This document shows positions 42,537-50,956 of a stretch of DNA of 53,738 nt, piece by piece (the first letter of the stretch is position 1; each line of letters starts with the position of its first letter). Both the position numbers and the translations under genes were made by a program. The DNA is from Candidatus Gallacutalibacter pullicola (GTDB lineage Bacteria; Bacillota; Clostridia; Oscillospirales; Acutalibacteraceae): assembly GCA_018712265.1 (NCBI GenBank), contig DVHF01000033.1:1-53738 (forward strand). The letters are read 5' to 3'. A model generated the notes under the pieces. It had not been told where the DNA came from, made no database searches, and saw nothing but the letters and a program-made list of their open reading frames with translations.

Positions 42537-44570
42537 CTATTTTTCCACCGCTGTTTTTTTACGGGATTTCCCAGAGGGAGCCGCTTTCTTCGTTTTGACG
42601 GCCGCTGCGGCCTTACGAGGCGTTTTTTCTTTCTCCGCAGCTAAAACTGCGTCCGCCTTTTTCGGCCTGCGGCGGCGGCATTTGAGGAAGATAACGGTAT
42701 TCGGAGCCAGATCCAGCAGAATACTCTGCTCGTGGCCGTGCATCGGGACATCCTCCGTACGGATGGTGTCCCCGTTGGTGATGCCGCTCCCGCCGAAGCG
42801 CGTATCGTCAGAGCTGAACAGCTCCGTATAAATCCCCGCATACGGCACGCCGATACGGTACTCCTTGCGCTCGACCGGCACGAAATTGCACACAGCAATG
42901 ATCTCATTCCCCGCCTTATCAAACCGCCGGAACGCGATCACGCTCTGCGTATAATCGTCATTGGAGATCCACGAGAAGCCCTCCCATGAGAAGTCAACCT
43001 GCCACAGCGCAGGCGTCTCCAGATAGAAATGGTTGATCGCCCGGAAAAAGTCCTGCGCCTGCTTATGGTGCGGGATCGAAAGCAGGTTCCAATCGAGCTC
43101 CTTTTCAAAATTCCACTCGTCGAACTGGCAGAACTCCGTCCCCATGAAGATCAGCTTCTTGCCGGGGTGCGCCATCATATAGCAGATGAAGCACCGCACG
43201 CCCGCGAGCTTCTGCTCCAGCGTGCCGGGCATCTTATTTACCAGAGAACACTTCCCATACACCACCTCGTCATGCGAGACCGGCAGGATGTAGTTCTCGG
43301 AAAACGCGTAGAAAAACGAAAACGTAATATTATCGTGATTAAACTTGCGGTAGATGGGATCGAGCGACATATAATGCAGCATATCGTTCATCCATCCCAT
43401 ATTCCACTTATAATTAAACCCAAGGCCGCCGCAGTATGTGGGCTTGGACACCATCGGCCATGCGGTGGACTCCTCTGCGATCATCATCACGTCCGGCGAG
43501 ACCTCAAACACCGCCTCATTGATCCTCTGAAGCAGCGCGACAGCCTCCAGATTCTCCTTGCCGCCGTTCTGGTTGGGGATCCACTCCCCGTCACGGCGGT
43601 TATAGTCGAGATAGAGCATCGACGCGACGGCATCCACCCGGATCCCGTCAATATGATACTTCTCCACCCAGAACACCGCGCTCGAGGCCAGGAAGCTGAT
43701 CACCTCGTTGCGTCCGTAATCGAACACAAGGGTGCCCCACTCCTTATGCTCGCCCTTGCGCGGGTCGGCATATTCATAGCACGGCGTGCCGTCAAACTTT
43801 GCCAGCCCTGCCTCATCGCGCGGGAAATGCGCCGGGACCCAGTCCATAATCACGCCGATGCCCGCCTGATGGCATTTATTGATAAAGCTCATAAAATCCT
43901 TGGGGCTTCCGTAACGCGCGGTCGGCGCAAAATATCCCGTCACCTGGTATCCCCACGACGCGTCATACGGATACTCGGTCAGCGGCATAAGCTCCACATG
44001 CGTATAACCCATATCCAACAGGTACGGGATCAATTCATCCGCCAGCTTATCATAGGAATAGCAGTTGCCGTCCTCATATCTGCGCCACGATCCGGCATGG
44101 ATCTCATAAATATTCACCGGATTGCTGTAATGCGGTTTCTGCGCCTTTTTGCGGAACCATGCGGCGTCCTCCCACTGGAACCCCTCAATATCGTAATACT
44201 TGGAGGCCGTACTGGGACGCGTCTCGAAGTGGTGCGCATACGGATCGCTCTTGAACACCTTCGCGCCCGCACTGCTCTCCACACAGAATTTATACGTCTG
44301 ATATGGTTCAAACACAAACGGGAGATGCACTTCCCAGACGCCGTCGCTGATTTTCTCCATGGGATACTGCTTTGCATCCCAATCGTTGAAGTCCCCTGCT
44401 ACTGAGACGGACACGGCATTGGGCGCCCAGACACGGCAAACCATACCTTCCGTCCCGTCCTCACGGGTCTCCTTATGGACTCCCATGTATTCATAGGCTT
44501 TATAATTCGTCCCCTGATGGAACAGGTACAGCGGGACACAGCCCTCTGGCTTTTTTATCTCTTTTTCCAT
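42537..44570 (-). CDS. glgB: 1,4-alpha-glucan branching enzyme
   Basis: GlgB adds alpha-1,6 branches to glycogen. The 677-residue protein has an N-terminal CBM48 domain, the GH13 barrel with [16 protein letters not shown] nucleophile region ([13 protein letters not shown], about 310), [10 protein letters not shown] and [11 protein letters not shown], and an all-beta C-terminal domain. Unusually it ends in a tail of about 50 residues that is extremely rich in Lys, Arg and Ala ([18 protein letters not shown] onward), similar in composition to histone H1-like tails. It is first in the operon. Confidence 0.96.
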   Translation of the reverse strand: MEKEIKKPEGCVPLYLFHQGTNYKAYEYMGVHKETREDGTEGMVCRVWAPNAVSVSVAGDFNDWDAKQYPMEKISDGVWEVHLPFVFEPYQTYKFCVESSAGAKVFKSDPYAHHFETRPSTASKYYDIEGFQWEDAAWFRKKAQKPHYSNPVNIYEIHAGSWRRYEDGNCYSYDKLADELIPYLLDMGYTHVELMPLTEYPYDASWGYQVTGYFAPTARYGSPKDFMSFINKCHQAGIGVIMDWVPAHFPRDEAGLAKFDGTPCYEYADPRKGEHKEWGTLVFDYGRNEVISFLASSAVFWVEKYHIDGIRVDAVASMLYLDYNRRDGEWIPNQNGGKENLEAVALLQRINEAVFEVSPDVMMIAEESTAWPMVSKPTYCGGLGFNYKWNMGWMNDMLHYMSLDPIYRKFNHDNITFSFFYAFSENYILPVSHDEVVYGKCSLVNKMPGTLEQKLAGVRCFICYMMAHPGKKLIFMGTEFCQFDEWNFEKELDWNLLSIPHHKQAQDFFRAINHFYLETPALWQVDFSWEGFSWISNDDYTQSVIAFRRFDKAGNEIIAVCNFVPVERKEYRIGVPYAGIYTELFSSDDTRFGGSGITNGDTIRTEDVPMHGHEQSILLDLAPNTVIFLKCRRRRPKKADAVLAAEKEKTPRKAAAAVKTKKAAPSGKSRKKTAVEK

Positions 44571-44609
44571 TGTCCGCCACTTCCCCCTTTGTGAAGTCTT
44601 GTCCTCTTA

Positions 44610-44637
44610 ATCATAACACAAATTCATAAAAATTCAA
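44610..44637 (-). promoter_or_regulatory. Promoter of the glg operon
   Basis: On the minus strand TTGAAT (44632-44637) and TATGAT (44610-44615) are 16 bases apart, about 40 bases before glgB. Confidence 0.65.
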
Positions 44638-44738
44638 GCTTTTTGGTGGATCTTTTAGAAGATTCCATTCTGTAATCTTTGATATTCATAAAAAACGCAC
44701 AAATATCCTCTGGAAATCTTATACAATCCACCCGCGCG

Positions 44739-45069
44739 CCTGCGGCGAGCAGAACGCGAACGCTCCCTCCGGTCGCCCGGCTGGGTGAGCGATTAGGCTG
44801 AGATGCCCGCGTTGCTGCCTGTCTGCGGATATTATACCGTGCCTGCGGTGGGCAGGCAGGCTAAGCCTGCACGTAGATCGCGCACGCGTCGTTACCTCCG
44901 CCCGGCTGGGTGCGCGATTGGGCTGAACCGCCCGCGTTTATAGTGCTCTGCGGATATTATACCACACCTGCGGTGGGCAAAACGCGCAGGCGTCGTACCT
45001 CCGCTTGGCTTAGCGGTAAATTAAGCTGCTACGCCCGCGTTTATAGTGCTCTGCGGACATTATACCATA
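44739..45069 (+). repeat. Tandem array of three family C units
   Basis: Three imperfect copies of 102-126 bases (44739-44840, 44841-44966, 44967-45069) each run from CCTGCGGYGRGCA through a CTCCG/CGCCCGGCTGGGTG block and GCCCGCGTT to TCTGCGGAYATTATACC. Single relatives lie at about 14000-14100, 31173-31290 and 32731-32805 (inverted). Each unit ends in an AT-rich TATTATACC. No gene is visible in the glgB-gapA gap. Confidence 0.8.
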
Positions 45070-45120
45070 GTGAATCACACAAAATCGCGCGAATCTTGCC
45101 CCCGGAAAATTCCGGACACG

Positions 45121-45367
45121 CAAAAGGGGGCGCGCCAAAGGCGCGCCCCCAGGGGTGCCGGGGATTCCATCCCCGGCTGGGGTTTGGGGCGAAGCCCCAA
45201 CACCCGGACGATCCGTCCGGAAGAGAAACTCTGCCCCAAACAACATATTCCATAAAAACCTTCTTTTCCGGCAACGCCGGAAAAGGGATGGGTCCGGGAC
45301 TGCGTCCCGGCGCAGGTGCAGGGGCGCGCAGCCCCTGCCAGGGGTTTGGGGGCTGGCCCCCAACTAC
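45121..45367 (+). repeat. String of eight hairpins incl. family B copy 3 (behind gapA)
   Basis: In order: GGGGGCGCGCC/GGCGCGCCCCC, GCCGGGGATTCCATCCCCGGC, TTGGGGCGAAGCCCCAA, CGGACGATCCGTCCG, CCGGCAACGCCGG, GGGACTGCGTCCC, GGGGCGCGCAGCCCC and GGGGGCTGGCCCCC. The last three, from GGGTCCGGGA at 45288, are family B. The right end abuts the gapA stop. It is a nearly continuous row of stems within 240 bases. Confidence 0.82.
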
Positions 45368-46396
45368 TTACAGCTCGGCGAAGTACTTGATGGTGCGGAC
45401 CATCTGGCTGGTGTAGCTGTTCTCGTTGTCGTACCAGGCAACGACCTGTACCTGATAGGTGTCGTCGTCGATCTTGGTGACCATCGTCTGGGTAGCGTCG
45501 AACAGGCTGCCGTAACGCATACCGATAACGTCGGAGGAAACGAGCTGCTCCTCGGTGTAGCCAAAGCTCTCGGAAGCGGCTGCCTTCATCGCGGCATTGA
45601 TGCTCTCCTTGGTGACGTCGCTGCCCTTAACAACAGCAACCAGGATGGTGGTGGAGCCGGTCGGAACCGGTACACGCTGAGCGGAGCCGATGAGCTTGCC
45701 GTTGAGCTCCGGGATAACCAGGCCGATTGCCTTAGCAGCGCCTGTGGAGTTCGGAACAATGTTCTGTGCGCCAGCACGTGCACGGCGGAGATCGCCCTTG
45801 CGCTGCGGACCATCCAGAATCATCTGATCGCCGGTGTACGCATGAACAGTCGTCATGATACCGGAAACGATCGGATATGCCTTGTTCAGAGTGTCAGCCA
45901 TCGGCGCGAGGCAGTTGGTGGTGCAGGAAGCAGCCGAAATGATCTGATCCTCTTTGGTGAGGGTCTTTTCATTTACAGAATACACAATCGTCTTGAGGTC
46001 GTTGCCGGCCGGAGCGGAAATAACAACCTTCTTCGCACCTGCCTGGATGTGAGCCATGCTCTTCTCCTTGCTGGTGTAGAAGCCGGTGCACTCGAGCACG
46101 ACATCAACATTCAGCTCGCCCCACGGGCACTCCTTCGCATCCTTCACGGCATAGATCTTGATCTCCTTGCCGTCTACAATGATGGAATCATCAGTGGATT
46201 CAACAGTGTGCTTATTCTCGCCGATTACTCCCATGAAAGAACCCTGAGCGGTATCATACTTGAGCAGATGAGCCAGCATCTTCGGGCTGGTCAGATCGTT
46301 GATGGCGACTACTTCATAGCCGTCGGCCTCGAACATCTGACGGAAAGCCAAGCGGCCAATACGGCCAAAACCGTTGATTGCAATTCTGATGGACAT
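45368..46396 (-). CDS. gapA: Glyceraldehyde-3-phosphate dehydrogenase
   Basis: GAPDH makes 1,3-bisphosphoglycerate with NAD+ in glycolysis. The 342 residues start [20 protein letters not shown] and contain the catalytic Cys158 in [12 protein letters not shown], the coenzyme-site acidic residue in AINDLT (favours NAD), RVPVPTGS and WYDNENSYT near the end. It is a single gene with its own promoter; pgk and tpi are not adjacent. The start at 46396 follows TTAGGAGGTAGAAAAATC. Confidence 0.97.
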   Translation of the reverse strand: MSIRIAINGFGRIGRLAFRQMFEADGYEVVAINDLTSPKMLAHLLKYDTAQGSFMGVIGENKHTVESTDDSIIVDGKEIKIYAVKDAKECPWGELNVDVVLECTGFYTSKEKSMAHIQAGAKKVVISAPAGNDLKTIVYSVNEKTLTKEDQIISAASCTTNCLAPMADTLNKAYPIVSGIMTTVHAYTGDQMILDGPQRKGDLRRARAGAQNIVPNSTGAAKAIGLVIPELNGKLIGSAQRVPVPTGSTTILVAVVKGSDVTKESINAAMKAAASESFGYTEEQLVSSDVIGMRYGSLFDATQTMVTKIDDDTYQVQVVAWYDNENSYTSQMVRTIKYFAEL

Positions 46397-46440
46397 GATT
46401 TTTCTACCTCCTAAAATTGTTAGAAAAATATCTTACCTTT

Positions 46441-46469
46441 ATTTTATAGCATTTTCCTGCAATTTACAA
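46441..46469 (-). promoter_or_regulatory. Promoter of gapA
   Basis: On the minus strand TTGTAA (46464-46469) and TAAAAT (46441-46446) are 17 bases apart. Confidence 0.6.
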
Positions 46470-46590
46470 GGCCTGTCACATAAATTTAACTTTTCTTTTT
46501 CAAATTTTATCAGGAACCGAAAATTCCCGCGCAAAAAGCATTTCCCCACCCGGCACGGCATAAGCTGTGTACAGGCAGGGAAAATTTCCA

Positions 46591-46754
46591 AGGGTGTATT
46601 CAGAAAAGTCAAAAGTGCTGGAAAATTCGCTGAAAAATGGTGGATGCAAGGCGCGAATCCGCCGCAATACTTTCGTATTGCAAGGGTGACGGGCGCGGCA
46701 GACGCCGTTTGTCAGTAGAATTTAACAGTATTGAGGACTTTTCTGAGACACCCT
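46591..46754. mobile_element. MITE-like element, 164 bp
   Basis: The ends are inverted repeats: AGGGTGTATTCAGAAAAGTC at the left and the complement of AGGGTGTCTCAGAAAAGTC at the right. The interior has no reading frame of note and contains a CAATACTTTCGTATTG hairpin. The shape fits a miniature inverted-repeat transposable element mobilised in trans by an unknown transposase. No clear target-site duplication was found. Confidence 0.65.
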
Positions 46755-46764
46755 AAATCCCAAT

Positions 46765-47604
46765 TTATAAAGCGTCTGCAAGCCTTTTCCGCAGGCAGGC
46801 GAGATACGACAGTACCGAGAGCGAGAAGCCAAGCAGGACCAGCGAATCCGACCAGAGATCGCTGTACCGCTCCAGTCCCAGCATCGGAACAACCAGATTA
46901 GGCACAGAAGTCACCAGTCCCACCAGGACAGCCGGAAGCCCCCACGCAAAGACAAGCCGGGTATTCCGCTCCCCGTCGATCCCTACAAGAAGCTTCGACT
47001 GCGCCGACAGGAACAACAGCAGGAAAATCACCGAAAACATCTGGTACACATTTTCCGTCGTATTGATCACTTCCGTGAACTTTACAAACAGCACAATCAG
47101 TCCCATGCAGCACCACAGAGGCGGCAGCAGCGTCGCTACCGGTGCGGATCGGAGCAGCTGTACGCCCCAGATCCACGAAATTCCTGCGATGAACAGGATT
47201 ACAGCGGCCGCGAATCCGAGGATCGCCAGAAGCGAATACAAAAGCGGATGCGGTGCGACAGCCGCCATGCCCGCTGCAAGGGCTTCCTCCTCGCCGGACG
47301 TTACCTCCATCAGCTTCCGCAGGGAATCCACTACCAGCATCACTGCCGTGATCAGCGTCAGAATTCCGGTGGGGATATCCCGGTAAAACCCTGTATCAAC
47401 GGCGGCTTCCCTGTCCAGACGGCAGGCAATCGCCGGATAAACCGCACCGATCGCCAGCAGCACAGAGATCACCACTGCCGTCACATTGTGATCCGTGAAG
47501 AAGCCCGTCGTTTCATCCACCAGCATAAGCTGCTGATAAATGCGCACCGGCAGGGCAATCACCAGCGCGATCAGCGAAACAAGCCAAGCATATTTCCGTT
47601 TCAT
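46765..47604 (-). CDS. Polytopic membrane protein of unknown function
   Basis: The 279-residue protein begins MKRKYAWLVSLIALVIALPVR and has about seven hydrophobic segments with short charged loops, no signal for transport ATPases and no recognised motif. A region between about residues 108 and 116 is acidic (TSGEEEALAAG). I do not recognise the family. It lies between citrate synthase and gapA on the same strand; a MITE-like element follows its stop. Confidence 0.82.
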   Translation of the reverse strand: MKRKYAWLVSLIALVIALPVRIYQQLMLVDETTGFFTDHNVTAVVISVLLAIGAVYPAIACRLDREAAVDTGFYRDIPTGILTLITAVMLVVDSLRKLMEVTSGEEEALAAGMAAVAPHPLLYSLLAILGFAAAVILFIAGISWIWGVQLLRSAPVATLLPPLWCCMGLIVLFVKFTEVINTTENVYQMFSVIFLLLFLSAQSKLLVGIDGERNTRLVFAWGLPAVLVGLVTSVPNLVVPMLGLERYSDLWSDSLVLLGFSLSVLSYLACLRKRLADAL

Positions 47605-47640
47605 TCCATACCTCTACTCAGATGATTTTCGTACCGCGGG

Positions 47641-47679
47641 GATCTCTGGAAAGTTGTGCTGGAACTTTTCAGAGATACC
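47641..47679. repeat. Solo palindrome related to the MITE ends
   Basis: Arms GATCTCTGGAAAGTT and AACTTTTCAGAGATA pair with two mismatches around a 7-base loop. The arm read as AGGTATCTCTGAAAAGTT resembles the MITE end AGGGTGTCTCAGAAAAGTC. It has no T-tail, so it is not a normal terminator. It may be a collapsed element consisting of two ends only. Confidence 0.45.
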
Positions 47680-47713
47680 TTAACGGTCCGGGATCTCTAT
47701 TATCCCTCATTTT

Positions 47714-49075
47714 TCATCTTTCTGCAAGAGGCAGATATTCCTGCGGCAGGGAAAGTGAACGGTACGCCGGGCGGATGATGCGTCCGCTGGTGGTCATTTC
47801 TTCAATGCGGTGCGCACACCAGCCAGCAATCCGCGAAATGGCAAACAGCGGGGTATACAAATCACTCGGCAGGCCGAGCATCTCATAGACAAGCCCGGAA
47901 TAAAAATCGACATTCGCCGAAATCACTTTGCGGTCGCCCTTAATTTTGGCAAACACATCCGGCGCAAGGCGCTCTACCAGCTCAAACAGATCGAACTTTT
48001 CGCTCATGCCGCGTTCCTCTGCCATTTTTCTGGCTCTGGTCTTGAGGATCACTGCACGCGGATCGGACAGCGTATAAATCGCGTGGCCCATACCGTAGAT
48101 CAGGCCGGAGCCGTCGCCCGCCTGCTTGCGGACAATTTTTTCGAGATACGAAGCCACTTCGTCCTCATCGCGCCAGTTCTGTACGTTCTCCATGACCTCG
48201 TTCATCATCATCATGACGCGGTGATTGGCGCCGCCGTGACGCGGCCCTTTGAGCGACCCAATAGCCGCAGAGATCGCCGAGTAGATATCTGTACCTGTAG
48301 AGGACAGCACACGCGTCGTAAAGGTGGAGTTATTGCCGCCGCCGTGCTCCGCGTGGAGGATCAGGCAGGTATCGAGCAGCTTTGCTTCCTCGTCCGTAAA
48401 GGAACGGTCGGGACGAATCGCGTTGAGGATCGCCTGCGCCGTGGAATGGCTGGGATCGAGCGGATGAAAATACATACTCTGCTTGTCATAGTGGCGGCGC
48501 TTGACCTGATACGCATACGTCATAATAACGGGCAGGCGGGCAATCAGCTGGATTGCCTGGCGCATATTATTTTCCAGCGACGGATCGTCCGGATTGTCGT
48601 CATAGGAATAAAGCGCGAGGACGGAGCGGCCCAGCTTATTCATAATATCCTTGGAAGGCGCTTTGATGATCATGTCCTCCGCAAAATATTCAGGCAGCTC
48701 GCGGCGATCATTGAGCACGCGGCAGAAACGCTCCAGCTGCGATTTGGTGGGCAACTTTCCGAACAAAAGCAGCCACGCGACCTCCTCATACCCGAACCGG
48801 TTTTCCGCGGTGCAGCCGTCCACGATATCCATCACGTCGATTCCGCGGTACGTCAGGCGGCCGACATCGGGGATTTTCTCTCCGTCGTCGATCAGATAGC
48901 CATGCACATTACAGATCAGCGTCAGACCGGCCATCACGCCTGTGCCGTCAGGATTGCGCAGTCCGCGCTTCACCTGATACAGGTCAAAATTTTCCGGAGC
49001 GATTTTATTATTGGCACGGAACTCCTGGCAAAGCTCCTCCATTGTCGTCGTATTCTCCTGTAAATTATCGGTCAT
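47714..49075 (-). CDS. gltA: Citrate synthase
   Basis: The enzyme condenses oxaloacetate and acetyl-CoA to citrate. The 453 residues hold the conserved catalytic region with His244 (LHAEHGGGNNST), GPRHGGANH, His331 (GMGHAIYTLSDPRA) and Asp390 (ANVDFYSG). In an anaerobe it probably serves glutamate synthesis through a partial cycle. The ATG at 49075 is preferred to GTG at 49084 by spacing from GGGTGG. No aconitase or isocitrate dehydrogenase lies beside it. Confidence 0.95.
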   Translation of the reverse strand: MTDNLQENTTTMEELCQEFRANNKIAPENFDLYQVKRGLRNPDGTGVMAGLTLICNVHGYLIDDGEKIPDVGRLTYRGIDVMDIVDGCTAENRFGYEEVAWLLLFGKLPTKSQLERFCRVLNDRRELPEYFAEDMIIKAPSKDIMNKLGRSVLALYSYDDNPDDPSLENNMRQAIQLIARLPVIMTYAYQVKRRHYDKQSMYFHPLDPSHSTAQAILNAIRPDRSFTDEEAKLLDTCLILHAEHGGGNNSTFTTRVLSSTGTDIYSAISAAIGSLKGPRHGGANHRVMMMMNEVMENVQNWRDEDEVASYLEKIVRKQAGDGSGLIYGMGHAIYTLSDPRAVILKTRARKMAEERGMSEKFDLFELVERLAPDVFAKIKGDRKVISANVDFYSGLVYEMLGLPSDLYTPLFAISRIAGWCAHRIEEMTTSGRIIRPAYRSLSLPQEYLPLAER

Positions 49076-49198
49076 CGAAACCACCCTTTTCTCCGCACGA
49101 ATTTACCCCTCAGACGCTGTCCCATGCGGAGGGAGGAGCGCCCGATTTTCCCAATCATCCGCCCCGGCAAATTCGCTGTCTTGAGCGGTATATGGACT

Positions 49199-49227
49199 AT
49201 TTTATACCAGCACTCCAATAAAGTCAA
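49199..49227 (-). promoter_or_regulatory. Promoter of gltA
   Basis: On the minus strand TTGACT (49222-49227) and TAAAAT (49199-49204) have a 17-base spacer. Confidence 0.65.
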
Positions 49228-49295
49228 TCCCGAAAGTAAAGATTTTTGCAATATTTTTAAGTGAATATTGCAATTTTTAGATTTTTGCAGAATTT

Positions 49296-49323
49296 TTGAC
49301 GGTAATTCTCTCTAAATTATGAA
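49296..49323 (+). promoter_or_regulatory. Possible promoter of the SpoIID-like gene
   Basis: TTGACG at 49296-49301 and TATGAA at 49318-49323 are 16 bases apart. The remainder of the 300-base gap between gltA and this gene is AT-rich with no other visible feature. Confidence 0.45.
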
Positions 49324-49378
49324 TAATTTCAGTCCCAATCATTCCCCAGATAAAAAGCAAAGGCTTTGAAGGTGACTT

Positions 49379-50437
49379 ATGAAAGAAAGAATTTCCCTGT
49401 TTGCCGTCCTGTTTCTTCTCATGGCTGCGGCCTCCCTTTTCTCCATGTGCAGGCAGGAACCGGACAATCTCACTACAGTTTCGGAACCGGAACCATCCTC
49501 CATACCTTCGGTCACGGAAACATCGTCCCACGCAGAAGCCCTCCCGCAAAGCACAGCGGAAACCGCGAAGATCCCCTATGAGGATTTCCGTATTCTTGAT
49601 GAAAGCACCGGGGAAATCCTCACAGTAACGAATCTGGATTTCCTCCCCGGCGCGATCGCTGTCGAGATGCCACTGACATATCCGGAGGAAGCCCTCAAGG
49701 CGCAGGCAGTGGTATCATACACCTATTACAGCCGGCTCCGCCAGCAAAACCGCACGTCGGAATCCCCGGCAGACGCAGATTTTTCCGCCGATCCCGCAAA
49801 CTGGAAAGCCTACGTCACGCCGGAACAGATGGAGGCCCGCTGGGGCAGTGAATTTGACAAATATTATCAAAAGCTGGAATCCATTGCGGAGAGCGTCGCG
49901 GGAGAGGCGCTGTATTATCAGGGAGAACTGGCGCTGTGTGCTTACCATGCAATATCTTCCGGAAAAACGGAAGCTTCCGCCGATATCTGGGGCGGTGCGT
50001 GCGATTACCTTGTCGCAGTGGACAGTCCCGGCGATCCCTCCGCGGACGGCTATCTCTCGACCGTTTCCGTCACACCTGAGCAGGTCACAGCTGCTGCGGC
50101 GCAAAAGTGGCCGGACGCCGATCTTTCCGGCTCTCCGGAAAGTTGGTTTACGGAAATCCAGCGCACCCCCTCCGGCACAGTGGAGACTGTCCTTCTGGGA
50201 GGCATCCCAGCACGCGGTGCAGACATCCGCACTGCTTTCGGACTGCGTTCCGCCAATTTTGACATAGCCTTTCAGGACAATGCTTTTCTGTTTACTGTGC
50301 GCGGCTATGGCCACGGCGTGGGCATGAGCCAGACCGGCGCGGCCTACCTCGCCGCACAGGGGCTTTCCTACGCCGAAATCCTCGCGTGGTACTACCCCGG
50401 CACGGTTCTGTCTGTACCCGCCGCGGGCACAGACTAG
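49379..50437 (+). CDS. SpoIID/LytB-domain protein
   Basis: The 352-residue protein has an N-terminal membrane anchor (KERISLFAVLFLLMAAASL; Cys24 follows but the lipobox is poor), a Ser/Thr/Pro/Glu-rich linker to about residue 65, and a SpoIID domain with EMPLTYPEEALKAQAVVSYTY and the C-terminal GYGHGVGMSQTGA (about 308-320). SpoIID is a lytic transglycosylase acting on denuded glycan during spore engulfment, while LytB-type relatives act in vegetative wall turnover; which applies here is unknown. AAGGTG precedes the start. Confidence 0.9.
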   Translation: MKERISLFAVLFLLMAAASLFSMCRQEPDNLTTVSEPEPSSIPSVTETSSHAEALPQSTAETAKIPYEDFRILDESTGEILTVTNLDFLPGAIAVEMPLTYPEEALKAQAVVSYTYYSRLRQQNRTSESPADADFSADPANWKAYVTPEQMEARWGSEFDKYYQKLESIAESVAGEALYYQGELALCAYHAISSGKTEASADIWGGACDYLVAVDSPGDPSADGYLSTVSVTPEQVTAAAAQKWPDADLSGSPESWFTEIQRTPSGTVETVLLGGIPARGADIRTAFGLRSANFDIAFQDNAFLFTVRGYGHGVGMSQTGAAYLAAQGLSYAEILAWYYPGTVLSVPAAGTD

Positions 50438-50520
50438 CAGGGGACTCCGCGTCCCCTGCACCCCTCGCCGGGACCCGTCCCGGACCCGCTTCCGCCCGAC
50501 CTCGGCGTTCTCCCACACTC
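50438..50520 (-). repeat. Family B hairpin repeat, copy 4 (behind SpoIID-like gene)
   Basis: Read on the minus strand it gives GGGCGGAAGCGGGTCCGGGA, GGGACGGGTCCC and GGGGACGCGGAGTCCCC, and its end abuts the stop of the + strand gene. The same end faces the gene as at clpC and gapA, although the strand is reversed. Confidence 0.8.
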
Positions 50521-50540
50521 GCCCCCGAGACGTAGGCACA

Positions 50541-50584
50541 AAAAGGACAACCATCCCCATTTAACGATGAATGGCTGTCCTTTT
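50541..50584 (+). terminator. Terminator of the SpoIID-like gene
   Basis: AAAAGGACA (50541-50549) pairs with TGTCCTTTT (50576-50584), with an inner CCAT/ATGG stem, and is followed by ATTATT. Confidence 0.75.
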
Positions 50585-50626
50585 ATTATTACAAATTTTG
50601 TCGAACTATGATATCAAGACATTTAC

Positions 50627-50655
50627 TTGTGGATCTTGTCGATTTATGCTATACT
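50627..50655 (+). promoter_or_regulatory. Promoter of the type I toxin mRNA
   Basis: TTGTGG at 50627-50632 and TATACT at 50650-50655 are 17 bases apart. The implied leader of the toxin mRNA is about 90 bases. Confidence 0.7.
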
Positions 50656-50727
50656 GCATACAGGAAGGTAAGTCCGGACAACGGGCGGTTTGCTCCTCCA
50701 TTCTCTGGAGGTGGTAAAAATTTCTTG

Positions 50728-50745
50728 CCCCTCCAGCCGGAGGGG
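50728..50745 (+). promoter_or_regulatory. Hairpin sequestering the toxin ribosome binding site
   Basis: CCCCTCC (50728-50734) pairs perfectly with GGAGGGG (50739-50745), the Shine-Dalgarno sequence of the toxin gene. Such occlusion is usual for type I toxin mRNAs and keeps the toxin poorly translated until the leader is processed or refolded. Confidence 0.7.
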
Positions 50746-50753
50746 GTGATACG

Positions 50754-50831
50754 ATGCAAGATTTCGTCCAGATCATGGTTATTCTCGTGATCCTAACCGA
50801 ATTTTTGATAAGTATCCATAATAAGAAATAG
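50754..50831 (+). CDS. Type I toxin, holin-like small hydrophobic peptide
   Basis: This 25-residue peptide (MQDFVQIMVILVILTEFLIS then IHNKK) is one membrane segment with a short positive tail. That is the form of Firmicute type I toxins of the TxpA/BsrG and 'putative holin-like toxin' group, which damage or depolarise the membrane. The ATG at 50754 follows a strong GGAGGGGG. Its stop codon lies inside the shared terminator stem, and an antisense promoter faces it from 50943. The family name is by resemblance; the locus architecture is the main evidence. Confidence 0.78.
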   Translation: MQDFVQIMVILVILTEFLISIHNKK

Positions 50832-50865
50832 CCGCCTGACCTGCTAAGTTGGCGGCTATTTCTTA
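50822..50865. terminator. Shared bidirectional terminator of toxin mRNA and antisense RNA
   Basis: A perfect 15-bp stem (50822-50836 with 50851-50865) surrounds a 14-base loop. The arms contain TTTCTTA on either strand. The toxin gene's last codons and stop are part of the left arm. The two transcripts would overlap through this hairpin. Confidence 0.75.
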
Positions 50866-50908
50866 TAGCTAAAAACCGAGGGGTAAACCGTTCGCGGCTT
50901 ACCTTTCT
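50822..50908 (-). ncRNA. Antisense RNA antitoxin (RatA/SR4-like position)
   Basis: A perfect promoter at 50915-50943 should start a minus-strand RNA near 50908. It runs through a hairpin (50882-50903, stem GGTAA..CCG with a UUCG/CGAA loop) and ends at the shared terminator near 50822, about 87 bases in total. It is complementary to the 3' end of the toxin mRNA over at least the 44-base hairpin. This is the arrangement of txpA/RatA and bsrG/SR4. Confidence 0.72.
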
Positions 50909-50914
50909 ATTTTT

Positions 50915-50943
50915 ATTATAACCTCTTTTAGGGGAATTGTCAA
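50915..50943 (-). promoter_or_regulatory. Promoter of the antisense RNA
   Basis: On the minus strand perfect TTGACA (50938-50943) and perfect TATAAT (50915-50920) boxes are 17 bases apart, one of the best promoters in the window. It points at the toxin gene, and no minus-strand gene follows. Confidence 0.88.
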
Positions 50944-50956
50944 CATCAACAATAAA

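Noticed and set aside
44739..45069. CRISPR array
   Set aside because: Units are over 100 bases and imperfect, with no short exact repeats, regular spacers or cas genes nearby.
46591..46754. Terminator of the membrane protein gene
   Set aside because: The inverted ends are 125 bases apart with no T-run; the structure is better explained as a mobile element.
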